In this document: positions 36,762-48,000 of the stretch, one piece after another
Layout of the letters: each line of letters opens with the position of its first letter
Numbering within the stretch: the first letter of the stretch is position 1
DNA from: Steinernema hermaphroditum
Lineage: Eukaryota; Nematoda; Chromadorea; Rhabditida; Steinernematidae
Length of the DNA: 64,000 bases
Direction of reading: 5' to 3'
NCBI GenBank assembly: GCA_030435675.1
Contig: CM059623.1
Coordinates: 13,424,092 to 13,488,091 of the forward strand
Translations under genes and position numbers: made by a program
The notes under the pieces: model-generated
What the model saw: the letters and a program-made list of their open reading frames with translations, nothing else
Databases searched by the model: none
Told to the model about the DNA's origin: nothing

Positions 36762-37129
36762 TTGTCTTTTGTTTCAATGTGTATCTTTTTCCATATTTCA
36801 GAGGGAATGGAATATTCTAATATTCGGTGGTTTTTATCAACCTTCTTAACTCGTATATGTATACGCATTGAAGATAAATGGCCATGTCTACGTCTCGAAT
36901 GTCTGGAGGGACGCAAGCGCTCAAAAAAACATTTCTGTAGGAATCAACTAGTCATCGCCGTGGTTGTATTCCCCGCCGTTGTCGACATTTAGTTTCCAAA
37001 AAAAGAAGCGTCCTTCTGATGACTAAGGTCGTCTAAATGTAGCATGAATTGTGTGGGCCGACAATGAATGTGACGAAATGTGGATTGCTTAAAAGAGGAG
37101 TGTCAGAAGAGAAGCCACCATTCGTCGTC

Positions 37130-38009
37130 ATGGAGCAGCAGCAGAAGTCCTCCCTTTTCTTCCCTCAGCAGCAGGTCCACGACCCGGTGCTGCCGACCAT
37201 TCCAGTGAAGACTCAAAGCCCCGCTGAACCCATGGCTCCTCAACCCCAGCAACAAGAAGTCTCCCCACAAGATTTCCAAGAGCCTGAGGTCCAACAGAAG
37301 GCTGGGGAGCAGGAGGAATCTTTCGAGCAGGAGGAGTACGTACCATCCAAGGGCCAAACCACATTACCAGAGCAACTTTACGACTATTCCGACATGTTCA
37401 AGGTGGGTCCTATGTGCATCGGCAGAGATCTAACCTTAGCGTAGGTCATCTATCAGACCAGCGACGTCTTCAGAGCTGGAACCGATGGAGTCTTCTGGCT
37501 CTACTTGGCCGAAACTGACTCTTGTGGTCGTATCACCGGCTCGCCCATTGGTGGATACCCAATCAAGTCGGAAGGTTACTCTCTTGAACGGGGAACGATG
37601 GATATACAGGAGGTGAATCCCATCGGTCCCCCCTTTCTGTGCTAAATTTCCTTTTTAGTACAAGACCGGCAGGCACCAGAATAGCCATCTTTTGACTGGC
37701 GGCGCTAACGCTCTAATTATCCAGAAGAGCAGGTCGTCTTGGTACCACATGGTTTCCGATAGTTGGAAGCCCGAATACATCACCATCGAATATCACAAGT
37801 AGGTCCGAGCTGCCGACTAAGAAATGAAGACCACTCACTTCAGAGAGGGACGAATCTACGAAAAGACCTTTGAATTCCCTAAAGGCAAGAAGGAGGGATG
37901 GCTGAATGACAACGGCTTCTACATCCTCCACGCTTCTAAGAAATTTAAATACATAGAGGGATCGGAGAGGATGGGTATCGAGAACATGATCGGTGTCTCT
38001 GCTTTCTAA
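37130..38009 (+). CDS. PLAT/LH2-like domain protein A, 4 exons
   Basis: Exons 37130-37402, 37445-37612, 37659-37798 and 37844-38009 encode 248 residues. The N-terminal 90 residues are Gln/Pro/Glu-rich and disordered. From about residue 92 the pattern fits a PLAT/LH2 beta-sandwich: VIYQTSDVFRAGTDG, then a strand and turn to SLERGTMD, ALIIQKS, the W-K-P-E-Y-I-T-I-E segment, and finally FEFPKGKKEGWL. PLAT domains bind lipids or partner proteins, often in lipases and lipoxygenases; here the domain stands alone. No signal peptide is visible. A paralogue with exons 2 and 3 of the same lengths lies at 39029-39862. Earlier in-frame ATGs exist at 37049 and 37064. Confidence 0.7.
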
Positions 38010-38207
38010 TTGGCGTGAATTCTATAAAATGTGATTGTGCTTACGTTTAAACTGTGCAACAAATTAAATAATGTTAAATTACATGCTAGAAATCTAGTGA
38101 AGCCACAGACGCGACCAGCACTTACTTTCATCACGACATGTAATAGGGAATCAGTCGGTCTTGTGATGCAAAGTCTCCTCAATAAAGAGACAACGGCGAA
38201 GTTTGAC

Positions 38208-38280
38208 GCCCGGTTAGCTCAGTCGGTAGAGCACCAGACTCTTAATCTGGCTGTCGCGGGTTCGAGCCCCGCATCGGGCT
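38208..38280 (+). tRNA. tRNA-Lys(CTT)
   Basis: Complete 73-nt gene, same as the other Lys copies, placed between the two PLAT-like genes. Confidence 0.96.
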
Positions 38281-38426
38281 AATCTTTTTTTGTGTTTTTT
38301 TCTGGTCTTATGGTGCATGTCTTTCGCCTTGCAATTAAAAAGTGGTGCACAAAAAGTCAGGACTAAATATTAAAATTCGCATTTTTTCGCAAGTTTAGGG
38401 GAAAGAGTAAGGCGATGAAAAAACAT

Positions 38427-38498
38427 AGGGAGCAACCGGATTTGAACCGGTGACCTCTCGATCTGCAGTCGAATGCTCTGCCACTGAGCTATGCCCCC
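38427..38498 (-). tRNA. tRNA-Cys(GCA)
   Basis: Complete 72-nt cloverleaf on the minus strand: acceptor GGGGGCA/TGCTCCC, anticodon loop CTGCAGA (GCA). It is divergent from the Gln gene at 38607 across a 108-bp spacer that recurs at 58361-58476. Confidence 0.96.
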
Positions 38499-38606
38499 AC
38501 ACAGCTATCCGGCTCTCAAACAGTATAACCGTCGAGAGTAGAGTCGCAGCGCTGCTTAAACAAAGAGAGTCGCCATTAGTGACCGCCGACTAGATGTGCA
38601 CTCGGT

Positions 38607-38678
38607 GGTCCCGTGGTGTAGCGGTTAGCACTCAGGACTCTGAATCCTGCGACCCGAGTTCAAATCTCGGCGGGACCT
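38607..38678 (+). tRNA. tRNA-Gln(CTG)
   Basis: Complete 72-nt cloverleaf with acceptor GGTCCCG/CGGGACC and anticodon loop CTCTGAA. Confidence 0.96.
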
Positions 38679-39028
38679 TTCATTTTCGTGCACTTTCTGT
38701 ATTCACTGATTGAACCACAAAAGTGGAGAAGTATCGAATCGGGAAGATGACAGACTTGTCTGGGGTTCCCCTTTACAAGCTCGTATTGAAGTATTTGAAT
38801 CAACAAAGCATTTGTCTCATTCAGACGCCTTCTTTCGTCGCGCCGCCAAGGTTCCAAAAATTGGAAAACACATTTGAATGCTTTTCCAAAAGCGCTTTCT
38901 CGCTGGGAATGACTAATTCTCCGAAAAAAATGTTCCAATTGTGGCGAACAAGCATCGCCCGATCTGATGACGAATGTTTGCCCTTCTTAAAAGGACACCA
39001 CCTCAAGACGAATTCACCATTCACCGAC

Positions 39029-39862
39029 ATGGAGCATCAACGTTCTCATCACTCGCAGTGGACGCAAGAGTCCAGGAGCTGTACTGTCCGCCAGCTTGGC
39101 AAGACGGCCGACGATAGGGAGAAGTATGTTAGCCATCAGACCCACGATCGCCAGTACCCAGAGCGCCAAAGCCGGTGTGAAGTGAACGTAACGAACTTTC
39201 CTAGCCAGTCTTCTAGCTTCGGCCAGTCGGCTACTTTTCATCGGCCGGTGCCTGAAACCGACTTGTTCGAGGTTAGTTTACCCTCTGCGCATTTCTGTAT
39301 GCCTTTCTAGGTCGTCTTCCAAACCAGCAACGTTCTGAAAGCTGGAACTGATGGACATTTCCAGCTATATCTGGCACAGACCGACGCCTGTGGTCGTATC
39401 TGTGGTCAACCCCTTGGACCGTACCCTATCAAGTCGGAAAAAGAGTATCTGGAGACTGGAACTGTTCATCGCCAAGCTGTAAACCACGCTTTCCTTTTCA
39501 TCTCTTTAATCTAATCCTCAGTATCAAACCGGCTCGTTCAAGCACCACCATCTGCTAACTGGTGGCGCCGATGCTCTCATCATCAAGAAGAGCACTGTCC
39601 ACTGGTACGAGGTCATCTCCGATGGCTGGAAGCCACAGTGCATTTCTCTTCACTACAAGAGGCAAATTCATCCCCATATTCGCTACCACTAGGCGCTCGT
39701 TTTAGCAATGGCATCACCTACGACAAGCACTTCTACTTCCCAAAGTCAAACGACGAGGGCTGGCTCAAGGAGGATGGCTTCTACGTCATCTACGCCAATG
39801 GGAAGTTCAAGTATTTCCATGGATCGGCCAAGAGCAAGGTCGAAGAGATCGTCGGCATCTAA
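39029..39862 (+). CDS. PLAT/LH2-like domain protein B, 4 exons with GC-AG intron
   Basis: Exons 39029-39271, 39311-39478, 39522-39661 and 39706-39862 encode 235 residues. Exons 2 and 3 are 168 and 140 nt, exactly as in gene A, and the translations align (VVFQTSNVLKAGTDGHFQLYL; ADALIIKKS; DGWKPQCISL; FYFPKSNDEGWLKEDGFY). The N-terminal region is polar and disordered, rich in Gln, Ser and His. The third intron (39662-39705) must use a GC donor to keep the alignment and the frame. AATAAA at 39936 is a likely polyadenylation signal. The start could lie further upstream in the same frame (from 38723), but that sequence is not shared with gene A. Confidence 0.68.
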
Positions 39863-39973
39863 TGCTGCTTAGCCTCTGGTGGCATGTCCCATACAACGCT
39901 TACAGTAATCTTGCTTATTTTCCTTACAGTGGGCAATAAATCATCTTTTGCATTATAAAACGCGGAAAGGAAA

Positions 39974-40045
39974 AGGTCCCACCGAGATTTGAACTCGGGT
40001 CGCACGATTCAGAGTCCTGAGTGCTAACCGCTACACCATGGGACC
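39974..40045 (-). tRNA. tRNA-Gln(CTG), anticodon-stem mismatch
   Basis: Full-length tRNA-Gln on the minus strand with A7-T66 in the acceptor. One anticodon-stem pair is G-G instead of G-C, so folding may be weakened. It starts about 38 bases past the polyadenylation signal of PLAT-like gene B. Confidence 0.85.
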
Positions 40046-40159
40046 GCGATTTTGACCTGCCTCTGGGCGCATAAATAATCAGTGCTCCTTGCTCAGTTTT
40101 AATGATTATCGGTTTCACGAACTGAAGGAATTCAGTAAGTGGGCGAAAAGAAAAAGACT

Positions 40160-40232
40160 AGCCCGATGCGGGGCTCGAACCCGCGACAGCCAGATTAAGA
40201 GTCTGGTGCTCTACCGACTGAGCTAACCGGGC
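40160..40232 (-). tRNA. tRNA-Lys(CTT)
   Basis: Complete 73-nt gene paired with the Gln gene at 39974, repeating the Gln-Lys unit seen at 1-273 and 9154-9462. Confidence 0.96.
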
Positions 40233-40728
40233 GTCGAGTCTGGTGCTCGTCTCTGTCATGATGAGACAGCTTGCACTTTACACCAAAAGACCGATCGGTC
40301 GCATATCGCAACGAATGGCAACCTCGCATGTTCTTTTCACGTCTGTCACTACCGATCTAGACGTCTAATCGATAAAAACGCCGCCCTTATCTCCTTCTTG
40401 CACCTATCCTTTGCAAAATGGGCGCGAAAAGTGAAGAACTCGCACGTTGCGGTAGCAGACGTCGAGCCATTATCTTTTCTTCATTGCATTAGTCATTGGC
40501 GCGCCTCGCCAATTTATTCGTCTGTCCGAAAGTGTAATGTGCCTTTTGTTACATCTAGCCGCTTGAGGTCTTGCCGCGAGTGACTTTGAAAATGTAACCG
40601 TTGAGCGCTGCTCATAGACCACCAGGTTGACAATCCTCATTTCGCGCCATTCGCTTTGTTTATCGTGGTAAACATCTAAACAAGTTTGCGGTTTCAGGCT
40701 GTCGAAGTGCTGCCGTTTGGCCTGGCCA
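40233..40728. other. Intergenic, nothing beyond tRNA flank
   Basis: The first 100 bases are the conserved Lys upstream flank. No further feature is supported. Confidence 0.45.
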
Positions 40729-43255
40729 ATGGATCGTCACTCTTCTCCGGCTACGCGGCCCCATGGTAAATAGTTCTGGCTCTTTTTCGCCTAAATAATC
40801 ACGTACTTTCAGCAACAACAACTCGTCCTTCTCCCGCTGCATCACAACAACAGCGACCATGGCCCTGGGATCCGAGGCAAGACAGCATAACGCCTGGTAC
40901 GCTTACAAGTTCGAGTGATGTCTCTCAATCGTGTTGATTTAGGACGGCAACCACCGCCACCTCCGTCAGGATCGAGGTCTGCCAATCATGGATCGTCAAC
41001 ACAGGCACGATCCGTCGATCCTAGAAGTGAGTGATTGTCTTTCGCCAAGATTATCTTGCTTCTGTAGTCAATAGAGCCGCTCCACGAGCGGCCGAAGTAA
41101 AAACGGAACCCAGGTCGTATTTTGATCTTGTGACAAACGCGACAGGGACCGCTCATCGTCCAGTGGCGCGCACACCTCCACGCTCAACTCAGCGTTCATC
41201 TTCACGTGCTCCATCCACGGGTAAGCTATCTATGCACGCTAGAATAGTCGGTTTTCGCAAGTGTTTATTCGTAACGGCGAGCTGATAGATTTTTTGCCGC
41301 GAAGTATCCGTTTGCAACAGTTACGCGGGAGCCGTTAGGCACGATGACGTTGCTAGTGAACGGCAATACACGTTTGGCGTTGCTCCAACGCGGCATTATT
41401 GCTTTGCAGCGACTGCGGGAAGCCATGTGGCGGCGCAGTCACAAATATTCCAGCAAAGAGCACTGGCTTATTTGGCGTGTAGCCAAGGTGAGGCTCGCGC
41501 GTGCATCAGTGCTGTTTCAATTATCAAAATTTCGTGGCTCCTGACCATGAATATTTTGTTTGGTGTGTATTTTCTGACCAGATACAGTCAGTGTGCTTTG
41601 TTTATTCGACGCTAAGCTCTCAAATTTCTCCGCAGCATTATTGCTTTGCAACGACTGCCTGAAGTTGTCAGAGGTGATTGGTTTCAACAACCAACACGAA
41701 CGTACCTCAACGTACTTCAGTACCGCTGGTTTTCCAATATTTCGAACGCCCATGCCGGAGGCTAACGCGTACTTACTACCATGTCCCCTTTTCAGGAAGA
41801 TCCACCATGCCGCGAGTCGTGAACAAGAACGCCCCGGGGGCACTAATGCACATGACAAAGCTACAGGCGACCGAATACAATCGACACGCTCGATCCAAGT
41901 CGCCAGCGGCCGAACAGCCGGCACACATCATCGGCACTGAACCTGCTCGAAAACGTTCGCCGGTCACGCAGCGCGAACGTAGTCGGACGCCTGTCAATGA
42001 TCGCTACAGGGGAAGAGTCGGTAAGTGTTCGTGTTACAAGCATTTTTATCCTTGTGTCCTTTTAGATCCGAATCAGGGACTTCAGATGATGGACGCTCAC
42101 CCGTCAGCTCCACAGAACACCTTTCAACCGATTCGGAGGACTCCCCCGAGAGTGATGGCCGATAACGTGAACATGGATCCTACGGGAAAGATCACGCGCA
42201 AAGGTCGAAGCAAGAGCCCGGCAACGCAGGCTCCCCCAAGGGCGAAGTCGAAAACTCCCACGGCATCTCGAGGCCGGAAGGCAAGCGATCCTCCGGAGAT
42301 TCCAGCGGTGGATCCTGATCAGCTGTACTCCAACACGGGACGACCGATGAGAGCCGCGCGAAGCCGTTCAGTCTCTCAGTGTCCACAGCCGACCCCGCCG
42401 CCGAGGAGGACAACACCTATGAGGGCGACAAAGCGCAAGAACGACGACGATAATGAATCGACGAAGAAGAAGAATCAGAAGACTTCGGAAGCGCCCACGA
42501 CTTCCCGTGCGAGAGCAACCAAGAAGATAGTCTCAGAATCCGATGAACCCAAAAAGACAAAAAAGACCCCAGCGAAAAGCAGCAGCAGCAGCAGGAAAAA
42601 GAAGGAGACCAGTGGAGAAGAGTCAGAGGAAGAAGAGGCGAAGACCAAGAGAGGGAAGAAAACTGCTCCGACTCCTGCGAAGAAGAGTCGGAGGAAGAAG
42701 AAAGAATCCAGCGAGGAGGAGTCCGAGGAAGAAGAAGAAGACCCTAAGACGAAGAGAGGCGAAAAGGCTCCGGCGAAGGGAAGAAAAAAGAAGGGAGAGG
42801 AGTCAGAAGAAGACGAGCCCGTAAAGGGCAAGAATAAGAAGACTCCTGCCAAGAAGAGTAGCCGCAAGAAGAAGGGGGAAACTTCAGAGTCTGATGAAGA
42901 AGAGGAGGAGCAGCCGAAGACAAGAGCCGCCCTCAAGAAATCCACGGCGAAGTCGGAGAAGTTGGCCGTCGTCGAAGAAGACGACGAGGGAGTTGAAGAT
43001 GTAGATTTGACCGAGGGCTCCCTCGAACAACTCGAAGCGGTCTTTGCCAAGATGAAGAGTAACATGAAGAGCATGAAACCGTTCGTGATCGCCACTGTCG
43101 AAGAATTCGGCGACTCCTACAGTCACTTCAAGAAGTTGTGGAAAAAGTATACGAAAGCAAGGAAGGAGACCCAGTCAGACTCCGAGTTGTCCTCTAACGA
43201 CTCGGAGTCAGGGTCAGGTTCAGAGTCAGGATCCGACGAAGAAGAGTCGGACTAG
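40729..43255 (+). CDS. Charged low-complexity nuclear-type protein, 6 exons
   Basis: Exons 40729-40765, 40813-40896, 40943-41026, 41068-41220, 41796-42020 and 42066-43255 encode 590 residues. All introns are GT-AG, and one is 575 nt. The N-terminal 280 residues are Pro/Ser/Arg-rich with repeated RSxSP-type motifs (RSKSP, RSRSVS). Residues about 285-470 alternate Lys-rich tracts (KKTPAK, RKKK) with Ser-Glu-rich tracts (EESEEEE), typical of nuclear or nucleolar chaperone-like proteins and good CK2 substrates. Near the C-terminus a non-repetitive helical region (LEQLEAVFAKMKSNMKSMKP... and HFKKLWKKYTKA) may be a folded domain. No known family is recognised. The 45-nt intron at 42021-42065 is a multiple of three, so retention would not break the frame. 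Confidence 0.72.
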
Positions 43256-43368
43256 TTCGCTGAGATTCGTATGTTGATATATATTGTGTTATGTGTACAT
43301 ATCCTATATCCTATTTCACTGCTTTAATTAAAACTTATTTTAGTGAGGACAAAGCACAAAGTAGCCAA

Positions 43369-44873
43369 CTAGGCGTGTCCATTGTTGTTCTTGACTTCTT
43401 CGACTTGCTCCAACTGGTCGAGGGTCTTCGTGATACCGTACTTCTCCTTGAGTACATCGTAGTCGTCTTCAATTGTAGACTTGACCATCGCCTCGGCAGA
43501 CTCACGAATGTCCAAGTAAAGCTTTGAGCTCCTAAACGGAGGGAGTAAAGGTGATTATAGAGAGTCACACACAAGTAACGTTCTCCGAAGCTGGCCGCGC
43601 TGGTGACGATCAGTTTTCCAGCGTTCTCGGGTCGTTTGGCGAGCTAAAGTCATGATTTAAGGTGGGAAATTTGCGCAGCGCACCTCAATAGCAGCAATGA
43701 CATTGGCTCCACTGGAGATGCCCACCATGAGCCCTTCTTCGAGGCAGAGTCGCTTGGCCATCTCGATAGCGTCTTCGGATTTCACTCGAAGCGTTTCCTC
43801 GATGATAGTCCTGTTCAGAATTGGTGGAATCTCGCCGGCTCCGATGCCCTGGATGTCGTGAGGTCCGGGCTGCAGTCCGTTGAGCACGGACGACTCGAAC
43901 GGCTCCACCGCATACATCTGCACTTCGGGCTTCTTCTCTTTCAAGTAGTTGCCGACGCCGGTCAGTGTTCCTCCTGTGCCAACACCGAAGACGCAGATGT
44001 CCACTTTGCCCTGGGTCTGGTGCCAAATTTCAGGTCCAGTGGTCAGATAGTGGCCGACGGGGTTGGACTCGTTGGCGAACTGGTTGAGCAAGACGGCGTT
44101 GGGCACCAGTTCGGTGATCTGCTTGACACGTTCCATTACTCCCTTGATTCCCTTGGCTTTGTCGGTAAGGATCAAATCGGCGCCATAAGCCTGAAAGGAG
44201 ATGATTGTAATGGGAACAATAGAGCGTCTAGACGCCCTTGTTGATAAAGGATAAATCCCTGGGTCAACCCACAAAAAAAAGCCTGACCCAGACAGGATTT
44301 AAAAAAAGTTAAATTGAGCAGATTCTGTTTGTTTTTATCCTGCCTTATTATCCCTTCTCTCTCAGTGATCTTTAAATCGATAACTGTAGATAATCGCCAC
44401 GACAAACAGAGTGATTACAAGTGCGACGTGTGCTTTTCCATACCCTTTTCAGTCACAAAGCAGGCACAGCAGAGTCGGGTCTATGAGAACCGACCTTCAA
44501 AAGCGTTCTCCTTTCCATGCTGCACGCATCGGGCATCACCAGAATCGACCTGTACCCCTTCGCCGCTCCCAGAAACGCCAGGGCGATGCCGGTGTTTCCA
44601 GAAGTGCCTTCGACGATGACACTCTTGCCAGGAACGAGAATGCCGGCTTTCTCCGCCGCTTCGATCATCGACTTTCCGATACGGTCCTTAACCGAGCATC
44701 CCGGATTAAAATACTCCAACTTGAGAGCTTTATAATAGAATACTGTATAGTTGAAGTTGGATGGTGAGCCTACCAACTTGAGCGTTGAGCCCTTCGGTGA
44801 CCTTATTGAGGTAAACCATCGGCGTGTTGCCAATCAAATCGCCGGCATCCTTGCAGATCGTGTCGCGACTCAT
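43369..44873 (-). CDS. Cysteine synthase-like PLP enzyme 1, 5 exons
   Basis: Exons 44774-44873, 44495-44727, 43684-44190, 43573-43643 and 43369-43531 encode 357 residues. The family (O-acetylserine sulfhydrylase / beta-cyanoalanine synthase) makes cysteine or detoxifies cyanide and sulfide with a PLP cofactor. Visible motifs: start [21 protein letters not shown] lysine in CSVKDRI, the substrate loop [12 protein letters not shown], phosphate-binding [10 protein letters not shown], and SSGANV. In C. elegans the relatives CYSL-1 and CYSL-2 act in H2S signalling and cyanide detoxification; which one this matches I cannot say. A TTCAGACAG acceptor lies just before the ATG. A 304-nt intron after RRTLLK is absent from the neighbouring paralogue. 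Confidence 0.93.
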
Positions 44874-45097
44874 GTCTGTCTGAACAGGACTAGAACGAAC
44901 GAATACACTGAAGAAGAGGAGACACGTTGTGCGGCACTGCCTAACGCGCCGATTGGGGGCTGGTTCCATGGGTGCGGGGGGCGGTCGAAACCCGCGAAAT
45001 GGAGGTCGATGCGACCTTCGCAAACACAAACATCCATGTTCACGAACATTTATGAACACGTCGCTCTTATACAGACAGGTAGAAATGTGCTAACATG

Positions 45098-48000
45098 TTA
45101 GGCGTGGCCGTTGGCGGGCTGCGCTTCTTCCGTCGCCTTCTGGAACTCTTCGAGACTGGTCGTGATGCCGTACTTCTCCTTGAACTCGTCGTAGTTCTCC
45201 TCAAGGGTGCTACGGGTCATCGCCTGGGCGGCTTCGGTGACGTCCTTGTACAGCTTCGTGCTCCTGAAATGCTGAGAATTTGGATGGAACGTAAGAGATC
45301 TATAAGGAGTTTTGAACAGAATAGTGCTCAAAAAAGGAAAAAAACTCGAATGACTACGGTATCCATAGCACGTTTTCAGAGAATAGAGTCTAATAGTTCT
45401 ACACCTAGTTTATATTTTGTGGTTTTCTTGCTTGCAACAACAGTTTGAGTCGCATCAGCCCATCTGTCAGTCCAACTCTATTGAGAGAGGCCTACGTGCA
45501 TGTTCGAACTACCAAACATCAAAATTTTTGCATGTTACCCCCAGTCTACTGCAGGCGATGCGTTACACACCTCCATGAACGTTTATTTGTTCAGTCTTTC
45601 GACCGAACGTTCCAAAATTTAAGGCTACTTGAGCCACGCAATGAACAACTTCGTGTTTAGGTTTCCAAAAATTGCATACTTCGATTGAGGCGTTTTGCGA
45701 TGGGGTAGTAACAGAAACACGACTGTCTGTCTAGAATGGTAATCGTGGGGAATGTCAAAGAAGGCAGAGTAAAGAAATAGACAAGTCTGTAATGACAAGC
45801 TCACTTGTGTTCTATCGGTGAGCTGCTATCGGTCTAGCTTTCTTTGAATCATGAGCAGACATAGACAGGTGTCAACTGCATGCCGTATGGTAGACGGAAA
45901 CGTTTGGATTTTTGTTCTATCTTTGTGTGTTGATTAACTGTCAGAATTTTTAGCGATTTCTGAGCCCCACCATCAACTTACAAGTATCGCTCTCCGAAGC
46001 TAGCCATGCTGGTGACAATCAACTTCCCCTTGTGCTCGGGACGCTTGGCAAGCTAAAATTCTTGTTAAACCTGCCTCCTCTAGCAATATCTCACCTCAAT
46101 AGCCGCGCAAACATTAGCTCCACTGGAGACACCGACCATAAGGCCTTCTTCAGCGGCCAGTCGCTTGGCCATCTCGAGAGCGTCGGCACTCTTGATCCTA
46201 ATCGCTTCGACGACGATGTCTCTGGCGAGGATAGGAGGAATCGTCCCGGTGCCGATGCCCTGGATGTCGTGGGGTCCGGGCTGCTCGTTGTTCAGCACGG
46301 ACGACTCGTACGGCTCCACCGCATACATCTGCACTTCGGGCTTCTTCTCCTTGAGATATCTTCCGACTCCGGTCAGCGTACCTCCCGTGCCAACGCCGAA
46401 GCAGCAAACATCGACTTTTCCCTGGGTCTGATGCCAGATTTCGGGTCCAGTGGTACGGTAATGCGCGTCGGGATTGTTGACGTTGGTGAACTGGTCGGGC
46501 AACACGGCGTTAGGGATGAGTTTCGCGAGCTCCTTCGCACGGTTTTGAACGCCGGCAAAGCCCAACTTAGGGTCGGTAAGGACAAGATCGGCTCCGTAGG
46601 CCTTCATCACCACACGTCGCTCCAAACTGGCCGGCTCGCCCATGATGATGACACACTTGTAGCCGCGAGCGGCAGCCATCATGGCGAGACCAATGCCGGT
46701 GTTTCCAGAGGTACCTTCGACGATGACGCTCTTGCCGGGGATGAGGATTCCGGCCTTTTCGGCCTGAATGATCATGTTCTGACTGATACGATCCTTGACC
46801 GAACATCCTGGGTTGAAATATTCGGCTTTCACGGCTGAAATGTTTCGTGAAGTCAGACCAGAGGTCTCCAAATTGAATCAACGATTAGGAAAAGTATGTA
46901 AACAACTATAAGAACAAGAATGGAGCTCAGTTAAAGCCGGGTATTTGAACCCAAAGGGAAGGCTATCCAAAGGAAGCATCGTGGAATCGAAAAATCACTT
47001 TATATGTATTAGTGAAGGGTAGTGAATACAAAAGGTACTACCGAAAAGATGGCAAAATCGCTGACTGGCACACAGTTCTCCTCATCGAATTAGACACTAG
47101 GCAAACAAGAAAAATGGAATAACAAAAGACCCAGACAAGACACATAACACATTACCTTTGTGTCAATATATCACGGGAACACAACAGAACAAAACTCAAC
47201 TGAAGCGTCTACATACACTTTCAAGAGATCCACCTGGTATTGATGCTAGTGACAAACGTGTCAGTTGATAACTAGGCACATCAAGCATGGATTTCTGAGA
47301 TATTATTTTTACCGTGGGCTCTTAATTTGCCAATCTTAGCTTTTATCAGGTTTCCGACCATGTTTTTAAACTTGTTCCTCTTTCTCAACTATACAGAGTG
47401 CGGCAAAAGTTCTGTCACGCCGAAAATCGATGACATCTCGAAGCCGTGAACGAATTAAAACCAACAAAATATACCAAAAGAAAGAGCAACAAAAAATGCT
47501 TGTTATATCACGAATTTACTCGGGGTGACAGAACTTTTGTCGCACCCAGTACAAAACGACTGACAAAGGAACCTTCCGAACTATCCGCCTCAGATAGAAT
47601 GGCACACGGGTAGTGAGCAAGAACCCCATGTCAGGACTCTCCCGCCAGCGCGGGTGACGTTACCCCGCCGGCCGTTCCGACCAGGCCGATTCGAGGTCAG
47701 TCGGCGGGCAGCCGGGCCGCCGCCCGGTCGGCTCTCTTCCTCTCCATCCTCCGCCCCCTCTTGTAATCATGTCTGTCTATCCGTGTGATATAGATATATA
47801 AAAGGGTAGTGAAAGTGTATCACTCCGGGGACACCTCAGGGCACGTAAGGAGGAACTCGGATGAGACCCTTCCGGGTTGGACACCCAAAAGATCGTCGGG
47901 TTATGCACACGAAAGAGATTGTCCGGAACGATTGGTTCGGAAGGGATTTGAACCCGAAATCGAAAATTAGCAATCAAGACACTATCTAGATCGTCCATAC

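Noticed and set aside
38723..39028. 5' extension of PLAT-like gene B in the same frame
   Set aside because: The sequence has no counterpart in gene A, and part of it (WRTSIARSDD) resembles the secreted orphan at 27565-27835. It may be a relic of another gene, so the start was set at 39029.
47930..47998. tRNA-like sequence with a GGGTTCAAATCCC T arm on the minus strand
   Set aside because: The acceptor strands do not pair and the anticodon arm is not a clean stem-loop, so it is at most a relic.
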